Positions 21,142 to 31,378 of a stretch of DNA of 64,000 bases are shown here, piece by piece. The translations under genes were made by a program, and so were the position numbers. Within the stretch, counting starts at the first letter, position 1. Each line of letters opens with the position of its first letter. Origin of the DNA: Terfezia claveryi (Eukaryota; Ascomycota; Pezizomycetes; Pezizales; Pezizaceae); NCBI GenBank assembly GCA_015179025.1, contig WHUX01000191.1, positions 1 through 64,000 of the forward strand, in the 5' to 3' direction. The notes under the pieces were generated by a model. It had not been told where the DNA came from and ran no database searches. It was given only the letters and a program-made list of their open reading frames with translations.

Positions 21142-24100
21142 TCATTCAACTAGGCGAGGTTTCCTCGAGTATTGTTGGTGGAACAGGGTGACCAAGTCCT
21201 GTGCGTTTTCCAAGTCTTCCCTAGGTTGCCAGGTAGTCTCCTCGTCCCCTAACCACTTGACCTTGTATTGCAGATGACCGTACCTCTTCCTTGAGTCCAA
21301 TACCTCTTCGACCTCCCACTCCTTTTCACCTTCGATCACCACAGGAGGGGGAGAGGGGTGTTTCTGCCCTGGGAGGGGATCGTCAGCCGCTGGCTCAATT
21401 TCTGATACGTGTACAACCAGGTGGCGTTTGATATCCTTGGGGAACCTCAATCGATAGGCATGAGTGCTCACAGCAGCCAACACCTCGAATGGACCCAGGA
21501 ACTTGTGGTTGAGCTTGCAAGATGGCCGTTCCGTCTGGAAGTGCCGGCTGGAGAGCCACACCTTATCTCCTGGCTGATACTTGGGGGCTGGCAACCGTGA
21601 TCCATTGGCATATTCAGCTTGCCTGGCTTGCGCATATCCCAGCTCGGCTTTCAGGGTAGAGTGAAGTTCAGAAATCTGCGTGGTGAACTCCTTAGCTGGG
21701 GCATTCTCCCTGGCCTTGCACAGAGGTGCCAGGGAGTCTACGAACCGAGGATGCCAGCCATAATTGGCCAGGAATGGGGAGGTCTTCAGGGTCTCAGAGA
21801 AGTGGTTGTTAGCGGAGAATTCGCAGGTGGCCAGCAATGAAACCCAATTATTCTGCTGGTAATTGATGTATGCCCTCAGATATTGCTTCATGATGGCGTT
21901 CATATGTTCTGACTGGCCATCAGTCTGAGGGTGGTATGCCATAGACAGGTGTACTTCAATACCCAACAGCTCACAGAATGTTTTCTAGAAGTCGGCGACA
22001 AACTGAGGGCCACGGTCTGAGACAATCGACGCTGGGAGGCCATGGTAATGGAAGACATTATCCAGGTAGAGGGATGCCAATTCGGGGGCCGAGCAGGTGT
22101 CTCGACAGGGTATCACATGCCTCATTTTCGTTAACCGATCTACTACCATCAAGATGGCATTGAATCCCGAGTCTTCCGGCAATCCGGTGATGAAGTCCAT
22201 AGTCAGGTGTTGCCAGGGTTATTCTGGGACTTCCAGGGGCTTAAGGGTACTATACGGAGTGTGGCGGGTGGGTTTGGCACGCTTGCAGACATGGCAATTC
22301 CGTATGTACCGCTCCACCTCCTTCTGTTGGTCAATCCACGTATATTGCCTAACTAGCAGCTCTAATGTTTTAGCTACCCCAGGATGACTCGCAGCCAGGG
22401 TATCATGGTGTTCCTTGATCAGCTGCATCCGCAGCTCTCCTTCAGGTATATAGAGCCGATCTAGGTGGTATAGGAGGCCGTCCTGAGTGGTGCACTCGGC
22501 TAGAGAAATCTTGGTGTGACGGCGCTGTCCAGACTCTACTGCAGCAATTATATCCTTAACCAGGTCGTCCTCCATATATGCCCATTGTAACCGCAGAAGG
22601 AGATCTGCTCCGGGGTTCGCTTCAGCTTTAGCATCAGCATCAGCATCAGCATCAGCATCAGCATTAGCATCGGCATCAGCATCAGCATAGCTAGTGGCCG
22701 CCAGGTCGAGATTTTTAGGTTTCAGTACCACCTGATTTTGGTACTTCAGCCTTTCATCCCCCCCTTTAGGGAGATCTCCTGATCTCCTGGTCAGTGCATC
22801 TGGCTTACCCCCAGCTTTTTCAGGCCGATACCTGATCTTGAAGTTGAATCGAGATAAGAACTCCAACCACCTAGCCTGCCGTCGGTTCAGCAGCTTAGTG
22901 GTGGTGAAGTACTCAAGATTCTTATGATCAGATAGCACCTCGATGATCCCCTTGGCTGACTCCAGGTGTGGCCTCTACTCCTCGAGAACTCGTACAATGG
23001 CCATTAACTCTTTATCATAGATTTCATAATTACACTCAGCTGGAGAGTGCTTTTTTGAGAAGTATGCCACTGGGTGGAAGATCCCATTGACATACTGAGA
23101 CAAGATTCCCGCAGAGACATAGTCAGAGGTGTCAGTCTCTATGATATATTTGCTGTCCGAATCGAAATGGGCCAGGATCGGTGCTGAGCAGAAAGCTTCC
23201 TTAAGGTTCTGGAAGGCAGATTGGGCTTCTGGATTCCAGTCGAAGCACCAGTCTTTCTTGGTCAGGGCGGTGAGGGGGGCTACGATCTTCGAATATCCCA
23301 GGATAAAACGCCGGTAAAAGATGGCGAACCCTAGGAATGCCTGGACATCCTTGAGGTTCGCTGGGATTTGCCATTCCTGGACAGTGGTAACCTTGGCAGG
23401 GTCCATCCTGATGCCCTCCATGGTGATGATTAACCCCAGATACTTGACCTCTTGTACATGAAACTCGCATTTCTCGGGCTTGAGGTACAATCTGGCTTGC
23501 TCCAGCTTCTCCAACACTTGACGAACATAGATTTTGTGCTCTGCCAGGGTATCCGAATAGATCAGGATATCGTCAAGGTAGGCTGTGCAGAACACATCCA
23601 GAAAGTCTCGCAGGGTGTCATTAATAAAGTGCTGGAAAGAGGCCGGGGCGTTAGTCAACCCAAAAGGCATAACATTATATTCAAAGTGGCCATAACGAGT
23701 TTGGAAGGCAGTTTTCCACTCCTCCCCCTCAGCGATCCGTACCAGGTTGTATGCCCCTCTCAAGTCCAGTTTAGTGAACCACTTGGCCTTGGAGAGCCTG
23801 GCTAATGTCTCCTGGATTAGGGGTAGGTGGTACCTGTTTTTGACCGTTATCTCATTCAGGCTACGATAATCAACACACAACTAAAGAGAGCCGTCTGATT
23901 TCTTCACGAACAGCACCGGAGCACCTGCTGGTGAGGAGCTGTGGCGAATGAAGCTCTTGTTGAGGTTTTCTTCCAAGTACTTCTTCAGGGCTTCCAGCTC
24001 AACCCGGGACATTCCATAGAGAGGCCCATAGGGGGGGGTTTTACCTTCTACTAGCGGGATAGTATGGTTGTATAGTCGGTGTGGTGCGAGTTTCTCTGTA

Positions 24101-24976
24101 GCCTTTTCCGAGAACAGATCAATGAACTCATGATATTCATCCGGGACCATAGCCTTCCACTCCTCCTTAGGCCGCATCTTGTTGATTTTCAGGTTAACCT
24201 CGTGTATAGATAGGGCATGAGCCTTCAGCTTGTGTCTCCTGGTGAGGTAAGCGAAAGCCCCTGCCCCGATGAACCTAACATTTAGAGGTTTTTGGGGAAC
24301 CGGGGCACAGAGGGGACAGGGGAACCGGGGGCATAGGGGAAACCGGGGGTGCAGGGGAAAAAACGGGGGAAACAGGGGGACTAGGGGGTTTAGCGGCATT
24401 GATATGTACGGACTGGTGTGCTACTTGGGTCGGGTGGGTTATCAGGGTGGCAAGGCACACAACCCAGTGATGGTGGCCTTTGGGTTCCCACAGTGTTTTT
24501 TGCAATATTGGCTGTTGAACTGCAGGGTATAGGAGCCAAAGCTGACCGATACATCATGCATTCTAAGCCAGGGGATTCCAAGGACAATCGGGTATTTAAG
24601 CTTTGTCACAAACATTAGGAGGTTTGCCTCGGAGTGATTCCCGACCAGGGCAGGCACACAAGCAATATTGGTGATATCCTCGGAGGAGATGGGTTGACCA
24701 TCGATGACATCCAGAACGCGGGGGGTTTTGAGCTTGGACGTGGGTATAGTGAATTTACTGACAAAGGCCTGGTCAACGAATACAATTCCTGAGGCTTCGC
24801 AATCTATAAGGGCTGAATGGTAATTGTTCTATCATTGATATTGAGAGAGATAGATACAACAAAATGCTCGCTGAACAAGTGAGATTCGTCAACAACAGAA
24901 GAAGCGGAATACACAGAAAATGCAGACAAAGACAGAGATAAATGGCCTGGGGCAGGTCCCTTGCTAGTGTCAGTAA
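21142..24976 (-). pseudogene. Gypsy B pol
   Basis: The order on the minus strand is retropepsin (IDCEASG, near 24800), reverse transcriptase 24130-23250 with an intact YLDD active site ([14 protein letters not shown]), RNase H to about 22960, a linker with Ala-Asp repeats (22621-22690), and integrase 22560-21600. The integrase has the H-H-C-C finger ending CHVCKRAK and catalytic blocks [18 protein letters not shown] and HPQTDGQSE. A chromodomain follows at 21310-21160 (EEVLDSRKRYGHLQYKVKW). Lesions: a one-base loss near 24440, TAG at 23881 (Arg in relatives), TAG at 22977 (Trp), and TAG or TAA codons at 22230 and 21987. The last 274 residues are open. The chromodomain suggests targeting to methylated-histone heterochromatin, as known for chromoviruses. 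Confidence 0.85.
22621..22690 (-). repeat. Hexanucleotide repeat coding Ala-Asp
   Basis: About eleven copies of GCATCA/GCATCG-type hexamers, in frame in the Gypsy B pol linker, coding (Ala-Asp)n. Elements A and C have shorter versions, with Asp or Glu alternating with Ala. Confidence 0.75.
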
Positions 24977-25001
24977 TTAGGCAAGGGACAGGGCTTTTCC
25001 C
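24957..25001 (-). promoter_or_regulatory. gag-pol -1 frameshift signal, Gypsy B
   Basis: On the minus strand GGGAAAA (25001-24995) stands in phase G_GGA_AAA, followed by a 6-nt spacer and a stem-loop TCCCTTGCCTAAT...ACTAGCAAGGGA (24988-24957). The gag stop TAA (24979-24977) is in the stem. Confidence 0.8.
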
Positions 25002-26025
25002 GCCTCGTCAACCTCCTCGATCCAGGCTTCCAAGATGGTATGAGTGGCTAGGAAGTGATTTTTTCGGAGGGGACATGCCGCAATAAAGTGGTCCCCTTTT
25101 CCACACGCAATGCACAACCCGTTCATTCGGCAGCGATCTCTCTCCTCCTGGGTTAACTGTGGCCTACCTGCTGACAGGTCCATGAGAGCAGCCCCACCCA
25201 CTACCAAGGAGGGGTGCGCAGGCTTGTTGACTGGTGTGGGTTGTTGTTGTTATTGGGTGCGTGCTGTCAGGAATGGGGTACGGGGAGTTGAGGTCGGGAG
25301 TGTCTTTTGGGGGGCTCTGAGTGCCGCTATCTGTTGTTCTACCCAGCTAGCTTGTTCAATAAGTTCCTCCAGGGTCTTGGTTAGTGGGCAGTAAACTAGA
25401 GCCTTTTTCAGCTCGAAGGTAAGCCCGTCTTTGAACTGGTCGAGCTTGGCTTCATCATTCCAATTAAGCTCTGCTACGACCTTGGAGAACTCAGCGACAT
25501 AGGCTGACAGTTCGTTGTGATTTTGCTTGAGCTCTCGCAGGGCCCTGCTGGCAGTTCCTTTAGGGTCAGGGTCCTCGAAGGCTCGGTCCAGGATTGCCAT
25601 TAGTGCCGGGATATCTACCAGATCAATTCCCGTTGCCTTGACGAAGGGCTGTACCTGGTCTATAGCTTTACCATTAAGTAGGCCATAGACGTATGAGAGC
25701 TGGTGGTGAACCGTGGGGAACTTCGCCGAGTCCCCAGAGAGTTTTATTTGCACAGAGTTTTTCCATGCTCGCAACCAGCCCCGGTCCCTGTTAAACTTGG
25801 GCGGGGTTGGTAGGTCTTGTGTTTTCTGGTTCTTTGGACCATCGGCCAGGTCTAAAGCGCAAGTCAATCTCCGGATGGTTATCCTGTCCTCTGCTACATC
25901 TTCTCAGAGGAGGGTTATTTCGTCTTGGGCTTCTCGGATTCGCCTTTCGGCTTTCTGGAGGTCCGCTCCTTGTTGTTCGCCGATGGCATAGGTGTCTATG
26001 AAGATCTCGATCACAGTTCATCGGT
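24977..26025 (-). pseudogene. Gypsy B gag
   Basis: Reads VIEIFIDTYAIGEQQGADLQ, a coiled helical start, then PPKFNRDRGWLRAWKNSV, a retrotransposon-gag domain (YVYGLLNGKAIDQVQPFV, ILDRAFEDPDPKGTA), and an intact CCHC knuckle (CIACGKGDHFIAAC) near 25100. In-frame TGA codons near 25913 and upstream of VIEIF near 26020 stand where element C has Arg, and a TAA near 25250 replaces a Gln. The natural start codon is not certain. Confidence 0.75.
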
Positions 26026-26144
26026 ATGTTGATAGTTCTGCCGGGTCTAATGGGATCGGAGTCGCCCTCCAGGTTGCGAATCTATCGGTGGGTAGTGTAA
26101 TGTTCGCGGATATCATACCGGTTGGTCTGAAAGATCCAAGGTAG

Positions 26145-26711
26145 TGTAACGATGGCTCTGGGGGACAAGGCGACCAAGGGGTATGCCAGGGAAGTAGCAA
26201 GGGGCAATCGCACACGTAGGAGCGCTACGTGTGTGATCGGGGGAAAGGCTAGGGTAAGACATACGTAGGAACGCTACGTGTGTGACCAGGGGAAGACTGA
26301 GATGGGGGCAAGGGCAAGAGGCAAGAGGCAGAGAGAGGCAGAGGGTAAGGGACATGAGACACGCGGAGGCAGTTGCCGCGTATGTAAAGGGAGGCAGCTG
26401 TACTATAGAGTTGTTTGTTCGAGACAAGGATGTGTATAAGGGAGGTGCACCAGCGCTGGGGGAAGCAAGGTCCTGTATTGGGTATACAAGATATTGGATG
26501 GGGATCCAACGACAGTACGAGGGACAGGCTCTATATATACATAACCCGGCCCGGGCAATGGGGGAAATAAGCTTCCCTATCTCGGAAGCCAAGCAAGGTA
26601 ATGATAACAATAACCCATTACCTGCGATCGCAGGTGATGATAAAGACACCAATGGCAATGACCCATTACCTGCGATCACAGGTGATGACAACTGAACACA
26701 CAGTTGTTACA
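26145..26711 (-). repeat. 5' LTR of Gypsy B
   Basis: 567 bp, TGTAAC...GTTACA on the plus strand, same length as its partner. It keeps a perfect CACGTAG/CTACGTG hairpin near 26215 and the palindrome CCTGCGATCGCAGG near 26621. Confidence 0.9.
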
Positions 26712-26716
26712 TCCTT

Positions 26717-29678
26717 AAACATAAAGAACTCTACTCTGACAGTGATATTCTCCCAACACCTCCTAATAACTATCATTGCAAGCCATGCATACTCGCCAAA
26801 TCTACTCACTCTATCTCTAAGTCTACAACATTTTATACATCCAATATTCTCGAACTCATTTATTCAGATCTTAGTGGTAAACTCTCCACACCCTCTTTTA
26901 GTGGAGCAAGTTACTTTATTATACTTATTGATAACTACTCTCATGCTTCTTAGGTCTAATTCCTTAAACAAAAATCTGACTCAACCAAATCAATCCAAGA
27001 CTTTGTTACCTTGGTTGAAAAGCAAACATTACACCATGTTAAATGGTTCCATACTGATAATGGTGAAGAGTATGTTAACAAAGATCTTAAACAGTTCCTT
27101 AAGTCAAAAGGTATTGTGCATGAACTAATGCCCCCTTACTCTCATGAATCTAATAGTGTAGCTGAATGCTTCAACTAAATAATACAGAACATGATGAGGG
27201 CTATGTTAATGAATATGGAAAAAAGATTCTGGGCTGAAGCATGCTCAACCTCAACCTATCTCCCAAATCAGTCACCTTATAGTGCTGTTAAAGAGAAGAC
27301 TCCCTACGAGGTCTTTCATGGTAATAAACCTACCATCTCTCACCTTTAATCCTTCAGCAAGGAATGTTATATACACATACTTGAGGAACGATGACCTGCA
27401 GGTAGTAAACTCCTACCATGGGCTGAGAAAGGTATATTCATTGGTTATACTAATAGCATAGCTATCTACAAGGTCCATGTACCTTTTAGAAAGCATACTT
27501 ATATAGTTCAAGTACAAGATGTTATTTTTGGACTGAGTACAACTCCAGAAGAGGTATCTCTACCTACATCTAACTCGACTAATCCTTATGGTTACCAACT
27601 ATGAATACTGCTTCGTCTCTTGCTTCTCCACTTGAAGTAATCCCATATACTAGCTCAGAATTCCCAAACAAATATCTCTGGCAACAATGTTGTATACAAA
27701 ATCCAAAACAAGCAGAACAATAGTATTTCAAGGGACACCCACTTGTTCATAAAGTATGGTTCCCTAGTATAACTCTTTCCTATTTAACTGAAACAACATT
27801 GGACACAATTACTTCCTCACTACCTATTCCTCCAATATCAACTGCAATATCATCTTCTCCTCCACTAGCTCCTGAACCTATTTTCAAACCAACTCCACAA
27901 GTTCACTTACCTTCTCCACCTCAGAATTGAGATGAATATTCACCACTTACTACACTTCCTCAAGACTTTCAACAATCTTTACTTGATGACTCTAAAGATG
28001 GAAACTTTATCTAAATTGTTAGTACAAAAATATTTAGACCAACAACCATTACTAAGGCAGGTCGAGCTGTTTTTAAACCAATTAAATTTGGAACTATACA
28101 AGCTTCTATCGTCCCTATAATCAGTACAAAGATATAGTTTGATGGTTGTTCTAGATTAATCGAAGATCTACTTGAAGTTTTTGATGAGGATAACGAAGAA
28201 GATAAAGTGTTGATTGCTTTAGTCTTACAATATGAAAAACAGAGAAAGCCTATGAACGATAAGTTGAAAGCTATGAAGGATGAAGATGTTTGGAAAGTAG
28301 TTCCAATACTACAGGATAGGAATATTATTAGTAGCAAGTAGGTATTTAAGATTAAGCGAGATGCTAATAAGAATATTGATTAGTACAAGGCTCATCTAGT
28401 TGCTCAAGATTTCTCTTAATAACCTGGCATATACTTCAATGAAATTTTTTCTCCTGTTGTCCGATCTGACTCTCTTCACCTCTTTATTACTCTATCTGCC
28501 TATTTCTAATGAGAACCTTAACAAATGGATATCAAAGCAGCTTTACTTTATAGCTCTTTGAATGAAATTATCTACATGCAACTCCCAGAAGGCACCCGGA
28601 TTGACAGCATGTATACAAAACTTAACCGATCTATTTATGGATTAAAGCAGTCTCCTCATCAATAGTATAAATGATTAATATTTTTTCTCCTGACAATAGG
28701 TTTCTCTGTTAGTGCCTTTGACCCCTGCATCTTTATCCATAAGTCAGGCACAATCATACTTGCCCTTTATGTCAATGACATTACTTTATTCAGATATAAA
28801 GACTCAGCTATTATGAAGTCTACCAAACAGTCACTCAAATGAGAGTTTAAGTTAACTAATATGGGTAACTTACATTAGCTTCTAGGAATTCAAATTGAGT
28901 ACTCTAAGCACAGTATTACATTATCCCAATCCTCTTACATCAACAAGATTGTTGAATGTTTCAGTATGATAGACTGCAACCCTGTCACTCTTCCTCTTGA
29001 CTCGAACCATACTCTTCGATAATATACAGATGAAGATGAGGTTACTGACATCTCTCTCTATCAAAAAATCATTAGATCACTCATGTATGCAGTTATTGGA
29101 ACACTTCCTGACCTAGCTTACTCTGTAACTCTTCTTTCACAATTCTCTCACAAAGTATCAAAGGATCACCTTGGAGTAGTTAAATGAGTCCTATACTACC
29201 TTAAGGGTACTTGCGACCTTACCTTGACCTACAAACTCGGACAACCTCTTTTACTCAAAGGATTCACTAATTTAGACTTTGCTAGATGTCGTGACACTCG
29301 ATAGTTGACATTAAGATATATCTTTAAGCTCATCTCTTATACTATCTGCTGGAGATTACAATAACAAAAATGTGTAACAACCTCCACTACTAAAGTAGAA
29401 TACATTGCTAGTTCTACTACTGCTAAACAACAAATTTGGCTCCAGAATGCTCTAAGTGAGCTCTCTATCAAAGATATTCCTTCTGCCCTCTCTAGTGATA
29501 ATAATGGCTCTATCGACCTGTCTCATGATCCTCGAATCTTCGATAAGTCAAAGTATATTGATATTGCTTACTACTTTGTCCATGAACTCATTAACTCTGG
29601 CACTATCATACTGTTGTACATTCCTGGTGAATACAATCCAGCAGACATCTGTACAAAGGCCTTTCCTAGTCTATGGTT
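26717..29678 (+). pseudogene. Copia integrase, reverse transcriptase and RNase H
   Basis: The frame resumes after Gypsy B with the end of the integrase zinc finger (HCKPCILAKS). Integrase core: LIYSDLSG, WFHTDNGEEY, and PPYSHESN with the expected Glu region. Reverse transcriptase starts near 28290 (VFKIKRDANKN, FNEIFSPVVR, MDIKAALLY, SIYGLKQSP). The active site reads YVND rather than YVDD, a catalytic Asp-to-Asn change. RNase H follows (YIASSTTAKQQIWLQ, KYIDIAYYFVHELINSGTI, YNPADICTKAF). The last codons (SLWF) are cut by Gypsy C and continue at 35794. Stops of the TAG/TAA/TGA type are spread across the frame. Confidence 0.8.
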
Positions 29679-30176
29679 TGTCACAACCGTCCTTTCCTAG
29701 CCGGGTTTGAGAGTCAGACAAGATTCTGTCCAACTCTCATTATTGTTGATTGATATCGTTGTTATCTCTGTTCCCGAGATAAGAGGTCTCGGGAACCTTA
29801 TTCCTTCCGGTGGCCTTGGCCAGGAAGGAAGCCTGTATATATATATATAGCTTGCTCTCTCCGCCCTCTCGTTGGATCCCCATCCAATGTCTTGTATATC
29901 CAATACAGGGCCTTGCTTCTCTTCACATTGGTGCATCTCCCTTGTGCACCTCCTCGCCTTGTCTCTGCAGCCCAGCTGCCTCCCTTGACACACGCGGCAA
30001 CTGCTTCCGTGTGTCTCGTGTCCCTTGCCCTCTGCCTCTCTTGCCTCTTGCCCTTGCCCCCCGTCTCAGCCTCCCCCTGGTCACACACGTAGCATCCCTA
30101 CATGTGTGTATTATCCGGGCCTTGCCCTTGCCCCGGCGTACCTCTTGGTCGCCTTGCCCCCAGAGCTATCGCTACA
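29679..30176 (+). repeat. 5' LTR of Gypsy C
   Basis: Starts TGTCACAACCGTCC and ends GCTACA. The left part differs completely from the B-type LTR (it has TTCCCGAGATAAGAGGTCTCGGGAA at 29780-29804, an inverted repeat), whereas the right part from about 29875 is like B. A TATA run is at 29834-29849. Confidence 0.9.
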
Positions 30177-30308
30177 CTACGTTGGATCTTCTCGACCAAC
30201 TGGTATGCTGTCATGTCCGAACCAACCTCGTTACCCACCGACAGGTTCCAAGCATGAAGGGAAACCCCAATACTCTTAGACCCTGCCCAGCTGTTGGAAT
30301 ACCGCCGA

Positions 30309-31358
30309 ATGGCCATCGATATCTTCACTGCCACCTATAAGATTGGCGAAAAACAAGGAGCGGAGCTCCAGAACACCAAACGAAGGCTGAAAGAAGCCGA
30401 AGATGAAATCCTTCTTCTCCGAAAAGACCTTGCAGATGACCGAGTAACCATTCGCAATCTCAACCGTGCCCTTGCTGCCGCAACCGCACAGGCACCAGCG
30501 ACTGCCACGCCCGCCAAAACCCAAGACCTCCCCTCCCCACCCAAATTTAATGGTGAATGGGCCTGCCTCAAGGCCTGGAAAAACTCGATCAATATTAAGC
30601 TCAATGGAGATGCTGCTAAATTTCCAACCACCTAGCACAAACTCACCTACGTTTACGGCCTGCTGGAGGGGAAGGCTCTGAACCAAGTCCAGCCCTATGT
30701 TTTGGAAACAGGGATCAATCTAGCGGACATTTCCGCCTTATTTATTATCCTTGACCGAGCGTTTGGGGATCCGGATCCAGAAGGAACAGCCACAAGAGCC
30801 CTTCGAGCCCTTCGACAAAAGAACACCGACCTTGCCACCTATGTGGCTAAATTCTCTAGGTTGGCTGCTGAAGTCGACTGGAGTGACAAAATAAAATTGG
30901 ATCAATTCCAGGAAGGCCTAAGTGTGGAGCTAAGGCAGGCACTTATCAATTTCCCAGATGTTCACACCCTCGAAGAGTTCATTGATCAGGCTAGCCGATT
31001 GGAGCAAAAGATGGCCAGGTTTAGAAATAGCCTGAAGGCCTCCCCCACTGCAGCCCCCTACTCGACTTTCTCACCTACTTGCACTCAGCCACAGACCCCT
31101 ATTACCAACAACCCAGCCCACCCTTCCCTCGTAGCCGGTGGACCAGCGCCTATGGATCTATCGGCAGGCAGGCCTCGCCTGACCCAAGAAGAGAGGGAAC
31201 GCCGCTGGAATAATGGGCTGTACATAGCATGCGGAAAAGGGGACCATTTTATCGCGGCATGTCCCCTCCGAAAAAACCGCTCGATGGCCGCACACGCCAT
31301 CTCCGAATCCAGGACCGAGGAGGTTGATGAGTCGGGAAAAGCCCTGTCCCTTGCCTAG
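30309..31358 (+). pseudogene. Gypsy C gag
   Basis: From MAIDIFTATYKIGEKQG through a helical region and the gag domain (PPKFNGEWACLKAWKNSI, YVYGLLEGKALNQVQPYV, ILDRAFGDPDPEGTA) to the zinc knuckle YIACGKGDHFIAAC, where the first Cys has become Tyr. One TAG at 30633-30635 replaces a probable Gln. Ends at the stop inside the frameshift stem-loop. The start codon is a guess; the frame is open five codons upstream. Confidence 0.75.
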
Positions 31359-31378
31359 TTACTGACACTAGCAAGGGA
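31334..31378 (+). promoter_or_regulatory. gag-pol -1 frameshift signal, Gypsy C
   Basis: GGGAAAA (31334-31340, phase G_GGA_AAA), spacer GCCCTG, then TCCCTTGCCTAGT, a 7-nt loop and ACTAGCAAGGGA (31347-31378), pairing over 12 bp with one bulged C. The gag stop TAG (31356-31358) lies in the 5' arm. The -1 frame reads SPVPCLVTDTSKGPAPGHLS and runs on into protease. Confidence 0.8.

Larger units (their letters stand above)
20435..26711 (-). mobile_element. Gypsy B, complete chromovirus, inserted in Copia
   Basis: 6277 bp between perfect 5-bp duplications TCCTT (20430-20434 and 26712-26716). Both LTRs are 567 bp. From 5' to 3' on the minus strand: LTR, gag, frameshift signal, pol with protease, RT, RNase H, integrase and chromodomain, polypurine tract (21005-21014 on the plus strand), LTR. 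The LTRs differ at roughly 30 positions by eye, nearly all transitions. Coding regions contain a few stops and at least one frameshift, much less damage than in Copia, in line with a later insertion. Confidence 0.9.
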
